Shown piece by piece: positions 17,378-25,766 of a stretch of DNA of 64,000 nucleotides. Within the stretch, counting starts at the first letter, position 1. Every line of letters begins with the position of its first letter. Under the pieces are notes generated by a model. That model made no database searches. It had not been told where the DNA came from and saw nothing but the letters and a program-made list of their open reading frames with translations. The DNA is from Tenacibaculum sp. MAR_2009_124 (lineage in GTDB: Bacteria > Bacteroidota > Bacteroidia > Flavobacteriales > Flavobacteriaceae), in the NCBI RefSeq assembly GCF_900105455.1, contig NZ_FNSF01000001.1, positions 687,001 to 751,000 of the forward strand. The letters run 5' to 3'. The position numbers and the translations under genes are program-made.

Positions 17378-17958
17378 ATATAGATTTTTTAAAAGTAGAT
17401 GGATTAGTTCCTGTTATTATTCAAGATAGAGCAACATTGCAGGTGTTAATGCTTGGTTATATGAATAAAGAGGCATTTGAAAAAACCGAAAAGGAAGGAG
17501 TGGTTACCTTTTATAGTAGAACCAAGAAACGTTTATGGACAAAGGGAGAAACATCAGGAAACTTTCTACATGTTGAAAATATTCAGCTTGATTGTGATAA
17601 TGATACCTTATTAATACAGGTAACTCCAAAAGGACCAACCTGTCATAAAGGTACAACCTCTTGTTTCGGAGAAGAGGTAGATAAAGGTTTTTTGTATAAA
17701 TTAGAAGAAATTATTCATGATAGAATAGATAATAATATTGAAGGGTCATATACGAATAAACTCTATAAAAGAGGTATTAATAAAGTTGCTCAAAAAGTAG
17801 GAGAAGAAGCGGTTGAGTTGGTTATTGAAGCAAAAGATGATAATGACGAACTGTTTAAAAATGAGGCAGCTGATTTATTATATCACTATTTAATTTTATT
17901 GAAAGCGAAAGGTGTTCCATTGGTATCTATAGAAAGAATATTAAAAGATAGGAATTAG
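17374..17958 (+). CDS. hisIE: Bifunctional phosphoribosyl-AMP cyclohydrolase / phosphoribosyl-ATP pyrophosphatase
   Basis: 194 residues. The N-terminal domain (about 1-105) is PRA-cyclohydrolase with the metal-binding DCDND and the CH...C pattern in [12 protein letters not shown]. The C-terminal domain (about 108-194) is the MazG-like PRA-pyrophosphohydrolase with [13 protein letters not shown] and [10 protein letters not shown]. It supplies steps 2 and 3 of the pathway. Last gene of the operon; a strong terminator follows 25 bp after the stop codon. Confidence 0.95.
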   Translation: MNIDFLKVDGLVPVIIQDRATLQVLMLGYMNKEAFEKTEKEGVVTFYSRTKKRLWTKGETSGNFLHVENIQLDCDNDTLLIQVTPKGPTCHKGTTSCFGEEVDKGFLYKLEEIIHDRIDNNIEGSYTNKLYKRGINKVAQKVGEEAVELVIEAKDDNDELFKNEAADLLYHYLILLKAKGVPLVSIERILKDRN

Positions 17959-17982
17959 AGGTGCTAATAATAAATAACATTT

Positions 17983-18016
17983 AAAATCAGTATTGTGAAC
18001 ACAATACTGATTTTTT
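17983..18016 (+). terminator. his operon terminator
   Basis: A 14-bp perfect stem with arms 17983-17996 and 18001-18014, loop GAAC, with a T-run of six at the end of the right arm. It closes the his operon. Confidence 0.9.
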
Positions 18017-18148
18017 ATGGAACTAATTTAACTTTTCATAAAGCAGTGATAAGTTCAAAAATCAGAGTAGCATGGTTTATTTTATGATGGTTTAATTCTT
18101 TTTTTAATTTTGGTATTGGTTTTTCTTGAAGGCAGTTTATAAATATTT

Positions 18149-18182
18149 TTTGTTTATTGTATTTTTATTTTTTGTAAACAAA
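18149..18182 (+). promoter_or_regulatory. Inverted-repeat operator 1 upstream of the FAS1 gene
   Basis: TTTGTTTA (18149-18156), exactly 18 bp, TAAACAAA (18175-18182). First of three identical half-site pairs with identical spacing in the 541-bp gap (17959-18499). Confidence 0.65.
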
Positions 18183-18312
18183 ATAAATATGTGTTTATGA
18201 GTGGGTAAATTCTAAAAGTTATTGCTTAAAAGTAGATTCCATGATAAAATAGATAGGAGGTTGCCAATGCTATTGAAGCTTTTTTTCTAATTATAAAAGA
18301 TGTTTTTTAAAT

Positions 18313-18346
18313 TTTGTTTATTTTTTATTTTGTTTTGTTAAACAAA
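18313..18346 (+). promoter_or_regulatory. Inverted-repeat operator 2 upstream of the FAS1 gene
   Basis: TTTGTTTA (18313-18320), 18 bp, TAAACAAA (18339-18346); the symmetry extends to AATTTTGTTTA / TAAACAAAATT. It overlaps the -33 side of the predicted FAS1 promoter, so a bound regulator would contact RNA polymerase. Confidence 0.7.
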
Positions 18347-18360
18347 ATTGATTAAATTTG
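18330..18360 (+). promoter_or_regulatory. Promoter of the FAS1 lipoprotein gene
   Basis: TTG at 18330-18332, 20-bp spacer, perfect TAAATTTG at 18353-18360. The predicted start near 18366 falls inside a 22-bp perfect palindrome and leaves a leader of about 130 nt. Confidence 0.65.
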
Positions 18361-18362
18361 GA

Positions 18363-18384
18363 ATGCACTTAAATTTAAGTGCAT
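18363..18384. promoter_or_regulatory. 22-bp perfect palindrome at the FAS1 transcription start
   Basis: ATGCACTTAAA (18363-18373) is followed without spacer by its exact reverse complement (18374-18384). Sitting on the predicted start site it could be a repressor operator; followed by TATTTTTT it could alternatively be a 5' hairpin or early terminator. Confidence 0.6.
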
Positions 18385-18403
18385 ATTTTTTAAATAAATT
18401 CAT

Positions 18404-18437
18404 TTTGTTTAATGTTTTTTTTGATAAAATAAACAAA
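18404..18437 (+). promoter_or_regulatory. Inverted-repeat operator 3 upstream of the FAS1 gene
   Basis: TTTGTTTA (18404-18411), 18 bp, TAAACAAA (18430-18437), inside the transcribed leader 63 bp before the FAS1 ATG. Same half-sites and same spacing as the two upstream copies. Confidence 0.65.
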
Positions 18438-18499
18438 GTCTGAATTTTCCGAATATAGACTATAAATAAGAAGTAGGTACTAACTTAAAACAATAAGCA

Positions 18500-19465
18500 A
18501 TGTTTTCTAAAAATTTAAAAACAATTTTCTTCTCTGGATTGGTATTTGTTTCTGCGTCGTTTATCTCTTGTTCTGATGACGATACTCCAGTAGTTGACCA
18601 ACCAAAAAATATTGTAGAACTAGCCTCTGCTACTGCTGATTTGAGTTCTCTCGTTACTGCAGTACAAAAGGCAGGTTTGGTAGATGCGCTTTCTGCGGAT
18701 GGTAGTTTAACAGTATTTGCTCCGACCAATACTGCTTTTCAAGCGTTGTTAGATTCCAATAACGATTGGAATTCTATAGATGATATTCCTACAGATGTCT
18801 TAACTAATGTGCTCAAGTTTCATGTATTAGGGCAGAAGGTAACATCGGGTGATTTATCAGACTCATACACCAATACTTTGGCGGTTGGACCAAATGATGA
18901 AAGTTTGTCTTTACAAATAGAAACTACAGGAGCTATTGAATTCAATGGTGATGCAAAGCCAATTACAGTAAATGTAGAAGCGAGCAACGGTATTGTTCAT
19001 ATAATTGACAAAGTAATGCTGCCACCTAATGTTGTAACAACGGCAATTAATAATTCAAACTTCTCAACGCTTGTAGCAGCCTTAACAGATAGTAGACATA
19101 CTACTGATTTTGTATCTATTTTAAATGGTGAAGGACCATTTACGATTTTTGCACCAACAAACGAGGCTTTTCAAGCATTATTAGATAGTAATGCAGATTG
19201 GAGCGGCTTAGCGGATATTCCAATTGAAACGTTAGATGCTGTTCTAAAATACCATGTCGTAAACGCAGCTAATGTGCAAGCGAAACAATTACAAAATAAC
19301 CAAGAAATAACTATGTTAAGTACAGGAACAGTTATTGTTGATTTAACTGACGGGGCTAAGTTAAAAACCTCAAGTGATCAAACGGTTACTATAACTGCAA
19401 CTGACGTTCAAGGAACCAACGGAGTAATTCATGTCGTGAATATGGTTTTACTCCCAGGAGTCTAA
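18500..19465 (+). CDS. Fasciclin (FAS1) domain lipoprotein
   Basis: 321 residues. The N-terminus is a lipoprotein signal peptide with lipobox SFIS-C (Cys at residue 24) followed by SDDD. Two FAS1 domains follow at about residues 35-175 and 180-320, each with the H1 motif (LTVFAPTNTAFQALL / FTIFAPTNEAFQALL) and the H2 region (NGIVHIIDKVMLP / NGVIHVVNMVLLP). FAS1 domains mediate adhesion or protein-protein contacts, so this is probably a surface or periplasmic adhesion-type protein. The two domains are similar enough to suggest internal duplication. It has an unusually elaborate upstream region (three inverted repeats and a long palindrome), implying tight regulation. Confidence 0.9.
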   Translation: MFSKNLKTIFFSGLVFVSASFISCSDDDTPVVDQPKNIVELASATADLSSLVTAVQKAGLVDALSADGSLTVFAPTNTAFQALLDSNNDWNSIDDIPTDVLTNVLKFHVLGQKVTSGDLSDSYTNTLAVGPNDESLSLQIETTGAIEFNGDAKPITVNVEASNGIVHIIDKVMLPPNVVTTAINNSNFSTLVAALTDSRHTTDFVSILNGEGPFTIFAPTNEAFQALLDSNADWSGLADIPIETLDAVLKYHVVNAANVQAKQLQNNQEITMLSTGTVIVDLTDGAKLKTSSDQTVTITATDVQGTNGVIHVVNMVLLPGV

Positions 19466-19487
19466 AAATTCCTAGACTTTTCTATTT

Positions 19488-19520
19488 AAATCGGTATACT
19501 TTTGTTGTTATACCGATTTT
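19488..19520 (+). terminator. Terminator of the FAS1 gene
   Basis: AAATCGGTATA (19488-19498) pairs with TATACCGATTT (19509-19519), 10-nt loop, then TTGTTATTTTT. It overlaps the promoter of the next gene. Confidence 0.75.
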
Positions 19521-19530
19521 GTTATTTTTG
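19502..19530 (+). promoter_or_regulatory. Promoter of the small membrane protein gene
   Basis: TTG at 19502-19504, 18-bp spacer, perfect TATTTTTG at 19523-19530. The -33 box lies in the loop of the FAS1 terminator. The predicted start near 19536 supports a translation start at 19543 rather than further upstream. Confidence 0.55.
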
Positions 19531-19542
19531 CAGAAAAAGCCC

Positions 19543-19806
19543 TTGAAGGTATTCCTTATTTCTGCGCTCTTAATTTGCTATCTTTTCCAAACTTATTTTT
19601 ATCTGAAAAGAATTACTAATAACGGAGTCTTAACGAGATCTCAGAAAGTTGTTAATGGTATTTTTATTTGTTTATTACCCTTTATTTGGTATTTCTTGAT
19701 TAAAGACTTAATTAAAGATGAATTTGAAGTTATGACCAAAGTGAAGAGAGATTACTTACAGAAAAGAGAGCCTTCCCTTCATAGTCAGAATGACGGAGGA
19801 GCATAG
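19543..19806 (+). CDS. Small two-helix membrane protein
   Basis: About 87 residues from a TTG at 19543; the open frame extends back to 19519, but that part lies upstream of the predicted transcription start. Residues 2-18 (KVFLISALLICYLFQTY) and about 39-56 (VVNGIFICLLPFIWYFLI) are hydrophobic helices, followed by a charged cytoplasmic-type tail. I do not recognise the family. The start codon is uncertain because no ATG or clear Shine-Dalgarno sequence exists. Confidence 0.55.
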   Translation: MKVFLISALLICYLFQTYFYLKRITNNGVLTRSQKVVNGIFICLLPFIWYFLIKDLIKDEFEVMTKVKRDYLQKREPSLHSQNDGGA

Positions 19807-19961
19807 CCTTAAATGAATTTTGTAAGAGGTGATGAATTTAGTTAATGTGTAATTCTGGCATGTTTTGAAGCATGGGTATGGCAAGATTGCTTACTTTTGC
19901 TGTGCATTTTTATTTTAAGTTTATAATATTAAAATGCAAAAATTAATTAAAGAATAGAGAT

Positions 19962-21113
19962 TTGAAAGAGGCATTGCAAGAACTGTTTATTGAGTTAAAG
20001 GAGAGCTATACTAACGATAGTTTCGTAAAGCTTACATTAAGTAAAACAGTAAAAAAAAGTGATACGTTAGCAAATGTATATATAAGAAAAGTTATTATAA
20101 AAGATGAGCCTTGTTTACAATTCTTGTATAGGTACTTAACCAATGATCAGGTTAAAAACTACACTTTAGAAGAGAGTATTAATGAACTTGAGATACTTTT
20201 AACTGAGAAATTTAAAGCAGCTACTTTATTTACTTTATCTAATGATTTAATTGTTTTAATTTCAAAAAAGAAAAAGGTTAGTTATAAAAAAACAAAGCCG
20301 AGTTTAACAAAAAAGCCTTCAGAAAATCACGATAAATCTAAAGAAAGATTGGCTTCAGGTAAGTACCTAGAATTATTAGGAGTTACGGATAAGCAGGGAA
20401 ACGTTATTCCAAAAATGGCAGATAAGTATCGTCAAATCAATAAGTATTTAGAGATCATAGAAGTTCAATTAAAAGCTGTTAAGCTACCTAAAACGATTCA
20501 TATTGTTGATATGGGGTCAGGAAAGGGATATTTGACGTTTGCTTTGTATGATTATTTAGTAAATAAACGGAATCATAAAGTAACGTTAACAGGAATCGAG
20601 TTACGAGATTCTTTGGTCGATTATTGCAATGATGTAGCTGATAAATGCGGGTATTCTGATTTAAAATTTGTCGCACAGCCCATTCAAGACTATGATAACG
20701 ATAAAATTGATATTTTAATTGCACTTCATGCGTGCGATACAGCAACTGATGATGCTATTTTTAAAGGTCTTTCTGCGAAATCAGAATTGATCATTTGTGC
20801 TCCGTGTTGCCATAAACAAGTAAGACAGCAAGTAAAAGGAAAGGAACAGGAAAGTCCGCTATTGAAATATGGTATTTTTAAAGAGCGCCATTTTGAAATG
20901 ATAACCGATACTATTCGTGCGTTAATTATGGAAAAACATAATTATAATACAAAAGTGTTTGAGTTTATCAGCAACGAACATACTAGAAAAAATGTAATGC
21001 TAATTGGTTCTAAATCGAATAAAAAGTTTGATGTTGACTCATTAAACAAGAAAATAGAAGAGTTAAAAACTGCCTATCAAATAGACGAGCATTATTTAGA
21101 GAGTTTGTTTTAA
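19962..21113 (+). CDS. SAM-dependent methyltransferase (Methyltransf_32-like)
   Basis: 383 residues from a TTG start. The N-terminal 120 residues are a separate, lysine-rich domain. The methyltransferase core begins near residue 175: motif I IVDMGSGKGYLTFALYDYL, an acidic GIELRD after strand 2, and DILIALHACDTATDDAI followed by ICAPCCHKQV. The HACDTATD and APCCH pair is typical of the Methyltransf_32 family (relatives of METTL25 / RRNAD1), whose bacterial substrates are mostly unknown, possibly RNA. It is a single gene between the small membrane protein and a convergent gene. Confidence 0.8.
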   Translation: MKEALQELFIELKESYTNDSFVKLTLSKTVKKSDTLANVYIRKVIIKDEPCLQFLYRYLTNDQVKNYTLEESINELEILLTEKFKAATLFTLSNDLIVLISKKKKVSYKKTKPSLTKKPSENHDKSKERLASGKYLELLGVTDKQGNVIPKMADKYRQINKYLEIIEVQLKAVKLPKTIHIVDMGSGKGYLTFALYDYLVNKRNHKVTLTGIELRDSLVDYCNDVADKCGYSDLKFVAQPIQDYDNDKIDILIALHACDTATDDAIFKGLSAKSELIICAPCCHKQVRQQVKGKEQESPLLKYGIFKERHFEMITDTIRALIMEKHNYNTKVFEFISNEHTRKNVMLIGSKSNKKFDVDSLNKKIEELKTAYQIDEHYLESLF

Positions 21114-21134
21114 TAAAGTACATACTTATACCAT

Positions 21135-22652
21135 TTACTTTGACTTTCCTTGAGCTTTTTTTACAAGTTCAAGAGTTACTTCAAAAATAGGTGATTGTTC
21201 CATTTTACTCTTTAACCAAGCGTAAAAACTCATTACAAATATGTCTTCCTGTTGTGCACCGACAAATTCAAATGATGATTCTACCAAATCATTAAATTGG
21301 GTGGTTGTAATTATCGAAGGATCTTTATAGTATTGTTCTACAAGCTTTAAATACTCAATAACTCTTTCTTGATTTATTTTTTTGATATATGTATAGTATT
21401 TTCTTTTAAAACTTAACAATCTAGATTCAAATAGATTTAAATTTTCGAGTTCAAGATGTAATAATATTTCAAAAAGGTTCTTCTTAATTACCCATTCAAT
21501 TCCAACTTTATCAATATACCATTTATCCGAATGATTTAATTTATGTAGTAACTTAATTGCCTTACCAAACTGATTACTTTGAAAATAAAACATTAACAAA
21601 CTTAATTGAATCTCCAAAAGTGATTTCTGATCCACGTGCTTTTTGAGTATGGCGTCTTCTAGTAAGCTAATCGCTTCATTTTGCTCATTCCTATAGTTCT
21701 TATTTAAAGCGAAGAGTAATAGGTAATTTAAATAGAAGAGTTTGAAGTATTTTTTGTTGTTGTCATTCATTAATACTAACATATACTTAAGATAGTTTAA
21801 TGATTCCTCAAATTTTTTGTTTCTAAAAAGAGTGTTAGCAATCAGGTATAATACACGTATATGATAAAAAAGTTGTTTCTCTTTTCCTTTTTTACTTGTA
21901 ATAATTCCATAAGTTTTTATTAAAAAAGGTTCTACTTTTAAGTAGTTTTTATGAATAAAAGCAGAAATATTGACTATTGAAATTAATTGGTATAATGATT
22001 TAAAAGAAAGGGAATCGTCGATGTTAATATGATGCTCTTTGAATATCGAGTTGATAAAAGATTCGAAATTAGAAATAGAACCTTTGTCGTTGGGGATTAG
22101 AATTAAGTTATTTCTAATTTTTGCATAAATAATATTGAGTTCTTCTTCAAGAAAGTAATTTTTTTGATTGGATTTAAATTCTTTAATAGTTTTGTTTAAA
22201 TCTGTTTTTGGATGAAGGTGTGCGTATTGAATTTTGGTGTGATATATCTCGTTTAAAATAGAGAATAGTTCATAGTCTCTTGCCAATAACTCAGCTTTAT
22301 TTAATAGTTTATAAGCTTCGCCATAATTTTGTTGAAATAGAAAATCTCTAGCAACCATAATGTATTTAATCAACAACATGTCTATCGAGTTTTCTCCTTG
22401 AATCTTATTCATAGCAATAAAATCGATAAGGCTTTCATGCAGGCGTTGTTTTAATGTATATAGTGCAGCCCTATTTTGTTTACCGTACAAAGTGTTGCAT
22501 ATCAATGCAGTTGAAGATTCTTGCTGTTTTAAAAGTTTAAATAACTGAATGTTTTTTGTGTCTCTTCTTTTGTTTCTTCTGGCTAAATACAACTCGAATT
22601 TTTGTTGTTCTTCTTGCGAAAATGATGAAATAATATGAGTAATTTGATTCAT
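21135..22652 (-). CDS. Hypothetical helical-repeat (TPR-like) protein
   Basis: 505 residues with no signal peptide and no transmembrane helix, so probably cytoplasmic. The whole sequence is predicted helical, with pairs such as YGEAYKLLNKAELLARDYELF and KFEESLNYLKYMLVLM that resemble degenerate TPR or SPRED-type solenoid repeats. The N-terminal part (SFSQEEQQKFELYLARRNKRRDTKN...LFKLLKQ) looks like a small separate domain seen in other Bacteroidetes solenoid proteins. No enzymatic motif was found and the function is unknown. It converges on the methyltransferase gene (21-bp gap). Confidence 0.75.
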   Translation of the reverse strand: MNQITHIISSFSQEEQQKFELYLARRNKRRDTKNIQLFKLLKQQESSTALICNTLYGKQNRAALYTLKQRLHESLIDFIAMNKIQGENSIDMLLIKYIMVARDFLFQQNYGEAYKLLNKAELLARDYELFSILNEIYHTKIQYAHLHPKTDLNKTIKEFKSNQKNYFLEEELNIIYAKIRNNLILIPNDKGSISNFESFINSIFKEHHINIDDSLSFKSLYQLISIVNISAFIHKNYLKVEPFLIKTYGIITSKKGKEKQLFYHIRVLYLIANTLFRNKKFEESLNYLKYMLVLMNDNNKKYFKLFYLNYLLLFALNKNYRNEQNEAISLLEDAILKKHVDQKSLLEIQLSLLMFYFQSNQFGKAIKLLHKLNHSDKWYIDKVGIEWVIKKNLFEILLHLELENLNLFESRLLSFKRKYYTYIKKINQERVIEYLKLVEQYYKDPSIITTTQFNDLVESSFEFVGAQQEDIFVMSFYAWLKSKMEQSPIFEVTLELVKKAQGKSK

Positions 22653-22747
22653 TTTATCGTTTGATTTTTTACAATAATATGTAGTAAATATAAGTTTTTT
22701 TCTATTTATTATATTAAATATATCAATAGGTTTTTTAAAATGTTGTT

Positions 22748-22778
22748 TTGTAAAACTTGTTGATTAATCTCAATTTTG
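22748..22778 (+). promoter_or_regulatory. Promoter of the YiaA/YiaB-like gene
   Basis: TTG at 22748-22750, 20-bp spacer, CAATTTTG at 22771-22778 (one mismatch to TAnnTTTG). The predicted start near 22784 supports the ATG at 22802. Confidence 0.5.
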
Positions 22779-22801
22779 AACCATAATTGAAACCAAAAGA
22801 T

Positions 22802-23290
22802 ATGGACAATCAAATAAAAAACGAATTCGATCAAACCAGAAAAAATAAAATAGAAAAAGAAGAAAAAAGAAAAGTATATAATCAAAAACCAACTTCTGCA
22901 TATGTAGGAGCCTCTTGGGCAGGGTTGTTAATAGGAATAACTGCGTATTGCATTGGTTTATGGAATGTTGAAATGGAACTCAACGAAAAAGGCTACTATT
23001 TTACTGTATTATTATTTGCCTTATTTTCTGTAATATCCGTTCAAAAATCGATAAGAGATCGATTGGAAGGAATTCATGTTACAGAAATATATTATAGCAT
23101 TAGTTGGTTTACCACAATAGTTTCTATCATCCTTTTAATTGTAGGGTTATGGAATGCGGATTTATTATTAAGTGAAAAAGGATTTTACGCAATGGCTTTT
23201 ACATTGAGTATTTATGCGGCAATATCTGTTCAAAAAAACACAAGAGATACAGAATATGTAAATAAAAATGCTGAGGAAGAGGAAGAATAG
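22802..23290 (+). CDS. YiaA/YiaB family inner membrane protein
   Basis: 162 residues from the ATG at 22802; a TTG at 22787 is in frame but almost on the predicted transcription start. After a charged N-terminal 35 residues there are four transmembrane helices in two similar hairpins. Each hairpin ends in the family pattern GLWN-(VE/AD)-x4-EKG(Y/F)Y followed by a second helix and SVQK(S/N). This duplicated YiaAB motif is well conserved, but the family's function is not established. Confidence 0.9.
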   Translation: MDNQIKNEFDQTRKNKIEKEEKRKVYNQKPTSAYVGASWAGLLIGITAYCIGLWNVEMELNEKGYYFTVLLFALFSVISVQKSIRDRLEGIHVTEIYYSISWFTTIVSIILLIVGLWNADLLLSEKGFYAMAFTLSIYAAISVQKNTRDTEYVNKNAEEEEE

Positions 23291-23309
23291 TTGACATATC
23301 TTTCAGTTT

Positions 23310-23348
23310 TGCCCTTGAAACGCTATGGTTTCGGGGCATTTTTTTTTG
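23310..23348 (+). terminator. Terminator after the YiaA/YiaB-like gene
   Basis: TGCCCTTGAAAC (23310-23321) pairs with GTTTCGGGGCA (23328-23338) with one bulge, followed by a run of nine to ten T. Confidence 0.85.
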
Positions 23349-23520
23349 TATACATTCGTATCAAATATCATTATTCATAAACTTATATCAGAAAAAAGTT
23401 TATTGTACATTTGAAAGGCAACTTCTTTATGTTAGGTTCATGAAGAGTGCAAAGAAAACTATTTAAAGATTTTAATAATATTATTAGAATTTAGAAACAT
23501 CACTTTGTGTGTCAACTAAA

Positions 23521-24450
23521 ATGAATATGAATAAAACTAAAATTCTAATCATAGCGTCCTTTTTTTCCATTTATGTCATATGGGGATCGACTTATTTAAT
23601 GAATAAAATAGCGGTTGCGATTTTAGATCCAATGTTTATTGGAGCTTTCCGTTTTACCTCTGCAGGGGTGTTAATTATGCTTATAGCTAAAATGACAAAT
23701 AAGTCATTGAAAATAACGAAGAAGCAATTAATGAATTCGACCATAGCTGGATTTCTTTTTTTAGTGTATGGGAATGGTGTTTTCGTTTGGGCTTTAAAAT
23801 ATGTAGATAGTGGGTTTGCTGCTTTATTGGCATCAACACAACCACTATTTGTACTTTTTCTAATGAGATTGATTGACGGAAAGAAAATGCAAGGAAGATC
23901 AATAATTGGTGTTTGTCTGGGAATTATAGGAATGTATTTACTAGTTAGTCAGAAAGAAGTTACTTCTTCAGAGAATATGATTCTGGGTATTTTTATGATT
24001 CTTTCGTGTGTTTTAAGTTGGAGTTATGGCAGCGTGTTTGTTTCTAAAGCGGATTTACCAAAAAACTTTTTTGTAAGCACAGGTTACCAAATGGTTATTG
24101 CTGGATTGATGTTGTTTTCATTGAGTTATTTAGTTGGAGAAACTTGGAAAATTCCAACGGAATGGGGAGGCAAGGTTCAGTTATCAATGGTTTTATTAAT
24201 TCTGTTTGGAGGAATTGTGGCGTTTACGGCATTTAATTTTTTATTGAAAAATGTTTCTGCCGAAAAGGTGGCAACTTCTGCCTATGTAAATCCAGTAATA
24301 GCGTTATTATTAGGATGGTATTTTTTAAATGAAAAATTAAGCCCTCAATCTATAATTGCTTCTGCGGTTTTATTAACGGGGGTATATTTTATCAATTCTA
24401 GAAAGAAACAAAGTAAACTGAAAGTTACCACCAAACCACAAAAAGTTTAA
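23521..24450 (+). CDS. EamA/DMT-superfamily transporter
   Basis: 309 residues from the ATG at 23521 (a GTG four codons upstream and an ATG two codons downstream are alternatives). Ten transmembrane helices are arranged as two EamA repeats; the first begins FFSIYVIWGSTYLMNKIAV with the typical WGS, and the second ends FLLKNVSAEKVATSAYVNPVIALLLGWYFLNE, the classic second-repeat signature. Members export amino acids or metabolites; the substrate cannot be told from sequence. A -7-like TACATTTG lies at 23406-23413. Its 3' end overlaps the convergent DUF1853 gene by 26 bp. Confidence 0.9.
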   Translation: MNMNKTKILIIASFFSIYVIWGSTYLMNKIAVAILDPMFIGAFRFTSAGVLIMLIAKMTNKSLKITKKQLMNSTIAGFLFLVYGNGVFVWALKYVDSGFAALLASTQPLFVLFLMRLIDGKKMQGRSIIGVCLGIIGMYLLVSQKEVTSSENMILGIFMILSCVLSWSYGSVFVSKADLPKNFFVSTGYQMVIAGLMLFSLSYLVGETWKIPTEWGGKVQLSMVLLILFGGIVAFTAFNFLLKNVSAEKVATSAYVNPVIALLLGWYFLNEKLSPQSIIASAVLLTGVYFINSRKKQSKLKVTTKPQKV

Positions 24451-25240
24451 TAAACTCTCCGTTCGGTTTTTTTACCCAGCAAAGAGGCGAACTTTCCTGA
24501 TCGATGAACTTTAAAATTTCAGGCAAAGAATTTTCGAAACTTAACCATTCTACGTTCGCATGTGGAATAATTAACCAATCGTGCTTGCTTGGAATATAAA
24601 GTTTACAATGAGCAAATTGTTTTAAAACGTTATAATGACAATAGAATCCTGCAATACAGTTATTATTAATTACTGGGTAGCTTTTTTCTTTATCATTTAA
24701 CGGAATATATAGTTGTGCTTTAAAATAGATCTGTTGTTTTATTTGGTCAGAAATTAGATTTACTTCCTTTAAGTAAGCTTTACTTTCTTCTGAAAAGAGT
24801 AGAGGTAGTTGTTTGTTTTTTAATTTGGTTAGTTTTTGTACCAGTGAATCCCTTTTATTTGGACCGATCCATTTATAAATTTCGTCGTCCGATATTTTCG
24901 GATCGTACAAATAGAATTTGTAAATAATTTCTAAATGAATAGGAACATTATTTTGAAAGAGTAGACAGTCGATTTCACCTAAGGTTATTTTTTCCTTTTG
25001 AATTTGAACATTTTCTACTATGATGTCAATATTGGATTCATTTTTTAAATCGAAAGAAACAAACCTTTCTACAAGCTTACCCAATCTTAAATTTTCTGTA
25101 ATTACAGTATTAAGAGAACAAGGATTGGTAGTTTCAATATTAAATTGCTCCAAATTAAAAACACCTTTTCCATACCATAGAAAAGGTGTTTTATGAAAAC
25201 CTATATATTGTAATTGTAAGTTTTTTTGTTTTTGGTGCAT
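24425..25240 (-). CDS. DUF1853 family protein
   Basis: 271 residues. Family landmarks are RLGKLVERF (about 51-59), GEIDCLLF followed by HLEIIYKFYLYDP, and GPNKRDSLVQKLTKLKNKQLPLL. The E-x-D ... E-x-x-x-K arrangement resembles a PD-(D/E)xK nuclease-like core, but nuclease activity has not been shown for the family to my knowledge. No signal peptide, so cytoplasmic. It starts 9 bp after the stop of the OmpH-like gene on the same strand, suggesting co-transcription. Confidence 0.85.
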   Translation of the reverse strand: MHQKQKNLQLQYIGFHKTPFLWYGKGVFNLEQFNIETTNPCSLNTVITENLRLGKLVERFVSFDLKNESNIDIIVENVQIQKEKITLGEIDCLLFQNNVPIHLEIIYKFYLYDPKISDDEIYKWIGPNKRDSLVQKLTKLKNKQLPLLFSEESKAYLKEVNLISDQIKQQIYFKAQLYIPLNDKEKSYPVINNNCIAGFYCHYNVLKQFAHCKLYIPSKHDWLIIPHANVEWLSFENSLPEILKFIDQESSPLCWVKKPNGEFIKLFVVWW

Positions 25241-25249
25241 TTGCTTTTA

Positions 25250-25753
25250 CTATTCTTTAATTCCTAGTTTAGCCAATGCTTTGCTAGTGATATCAAAACG
25301 ATCATCAATATAAGCGAAATCATTTCCTCTCGTTGATAATATTTGTGTATATCCTTCAGCTTTTGCTATTTCTTGAATGGCAGTATTCAATTTTTTATAT
25401 AAAGGTTTCATAAATTCATCTCTTCTCAATTGAATTAAAGTTGAACCATTTTTACGAAATTTAGCCATTTCTTGTTCTATAGTTGCAATCTCATTTATTT
25501 TGTTCTTTCTGTCGTCTTCAGCTAATGTTTTTTCAACCTTTTTAAAAGCTTCGATTTTTGCATTATAATCTTTCGCTTTTATTTGAAACGTAGAATCTAA
25601 CTTTTTTCCGTAAGCATTAATTCTAGTAACAACTTCTTTCATTTCCGGCATTTTTCCCATAATAAAATCAGTATCAACGGTTCCAACTTTGGTTTGAGAA
25701 AAACCGAAACTTGTTATTAGCAATGCTACTATAAGGGTAATTTTAAATTTCAT
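25250..25753 (-). CDS. OmpH/Skp-family periplasmic chaperone-like protein
   Basis: 167 residues from the ATG at 25753 (the open frame extends to 25792 but lacks an ATG there). MKFKITLIVALLITSFGFSQ is a clear signal peptide. The mature protein starts KVGTVDTDFIMGKMPEM, the Skp/OmpH N-terminal strand, followed by a long charged coiled coil (about residues 40-110) and the closing strand with IDDRFDITSKALAKLGI. Skp-type proteins form trimers that hold unfolded outer-membrane proteins in the periplasm. It lies 13 bp downstream of the Coa1-like gene. Confidence 0.9.
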   Translation of the reverse strand: MKFKITLIVALLITSFGFSQTKVGTVDTDFIMGKMPEMKEVVTRINAYGKKLDSTFQIKAKDYNAKIEAFKKVEKTLAEDDRKNKINEIATIEQEMAKFRKNGSTLIQLRRDEFMKPLYKKLNTAIQEIAKAEGYTQILSTRGNDFAYIDDRFDITSKALAKLGIKE

Positions 25754-25766
25754 TCGTTCGTATTTA

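Noticed and set aside
17374..17958. Two separate genes hisI and hisE
   Set aside because: One uninterrupted frame carries both domains.
18267..18290. Seven-residue ORF (MLLKLFF) behind a perfect AGGAGG
   Set aside because: Too short to distinguish from chance and without a promoter at a suitable distance; no conserved context.
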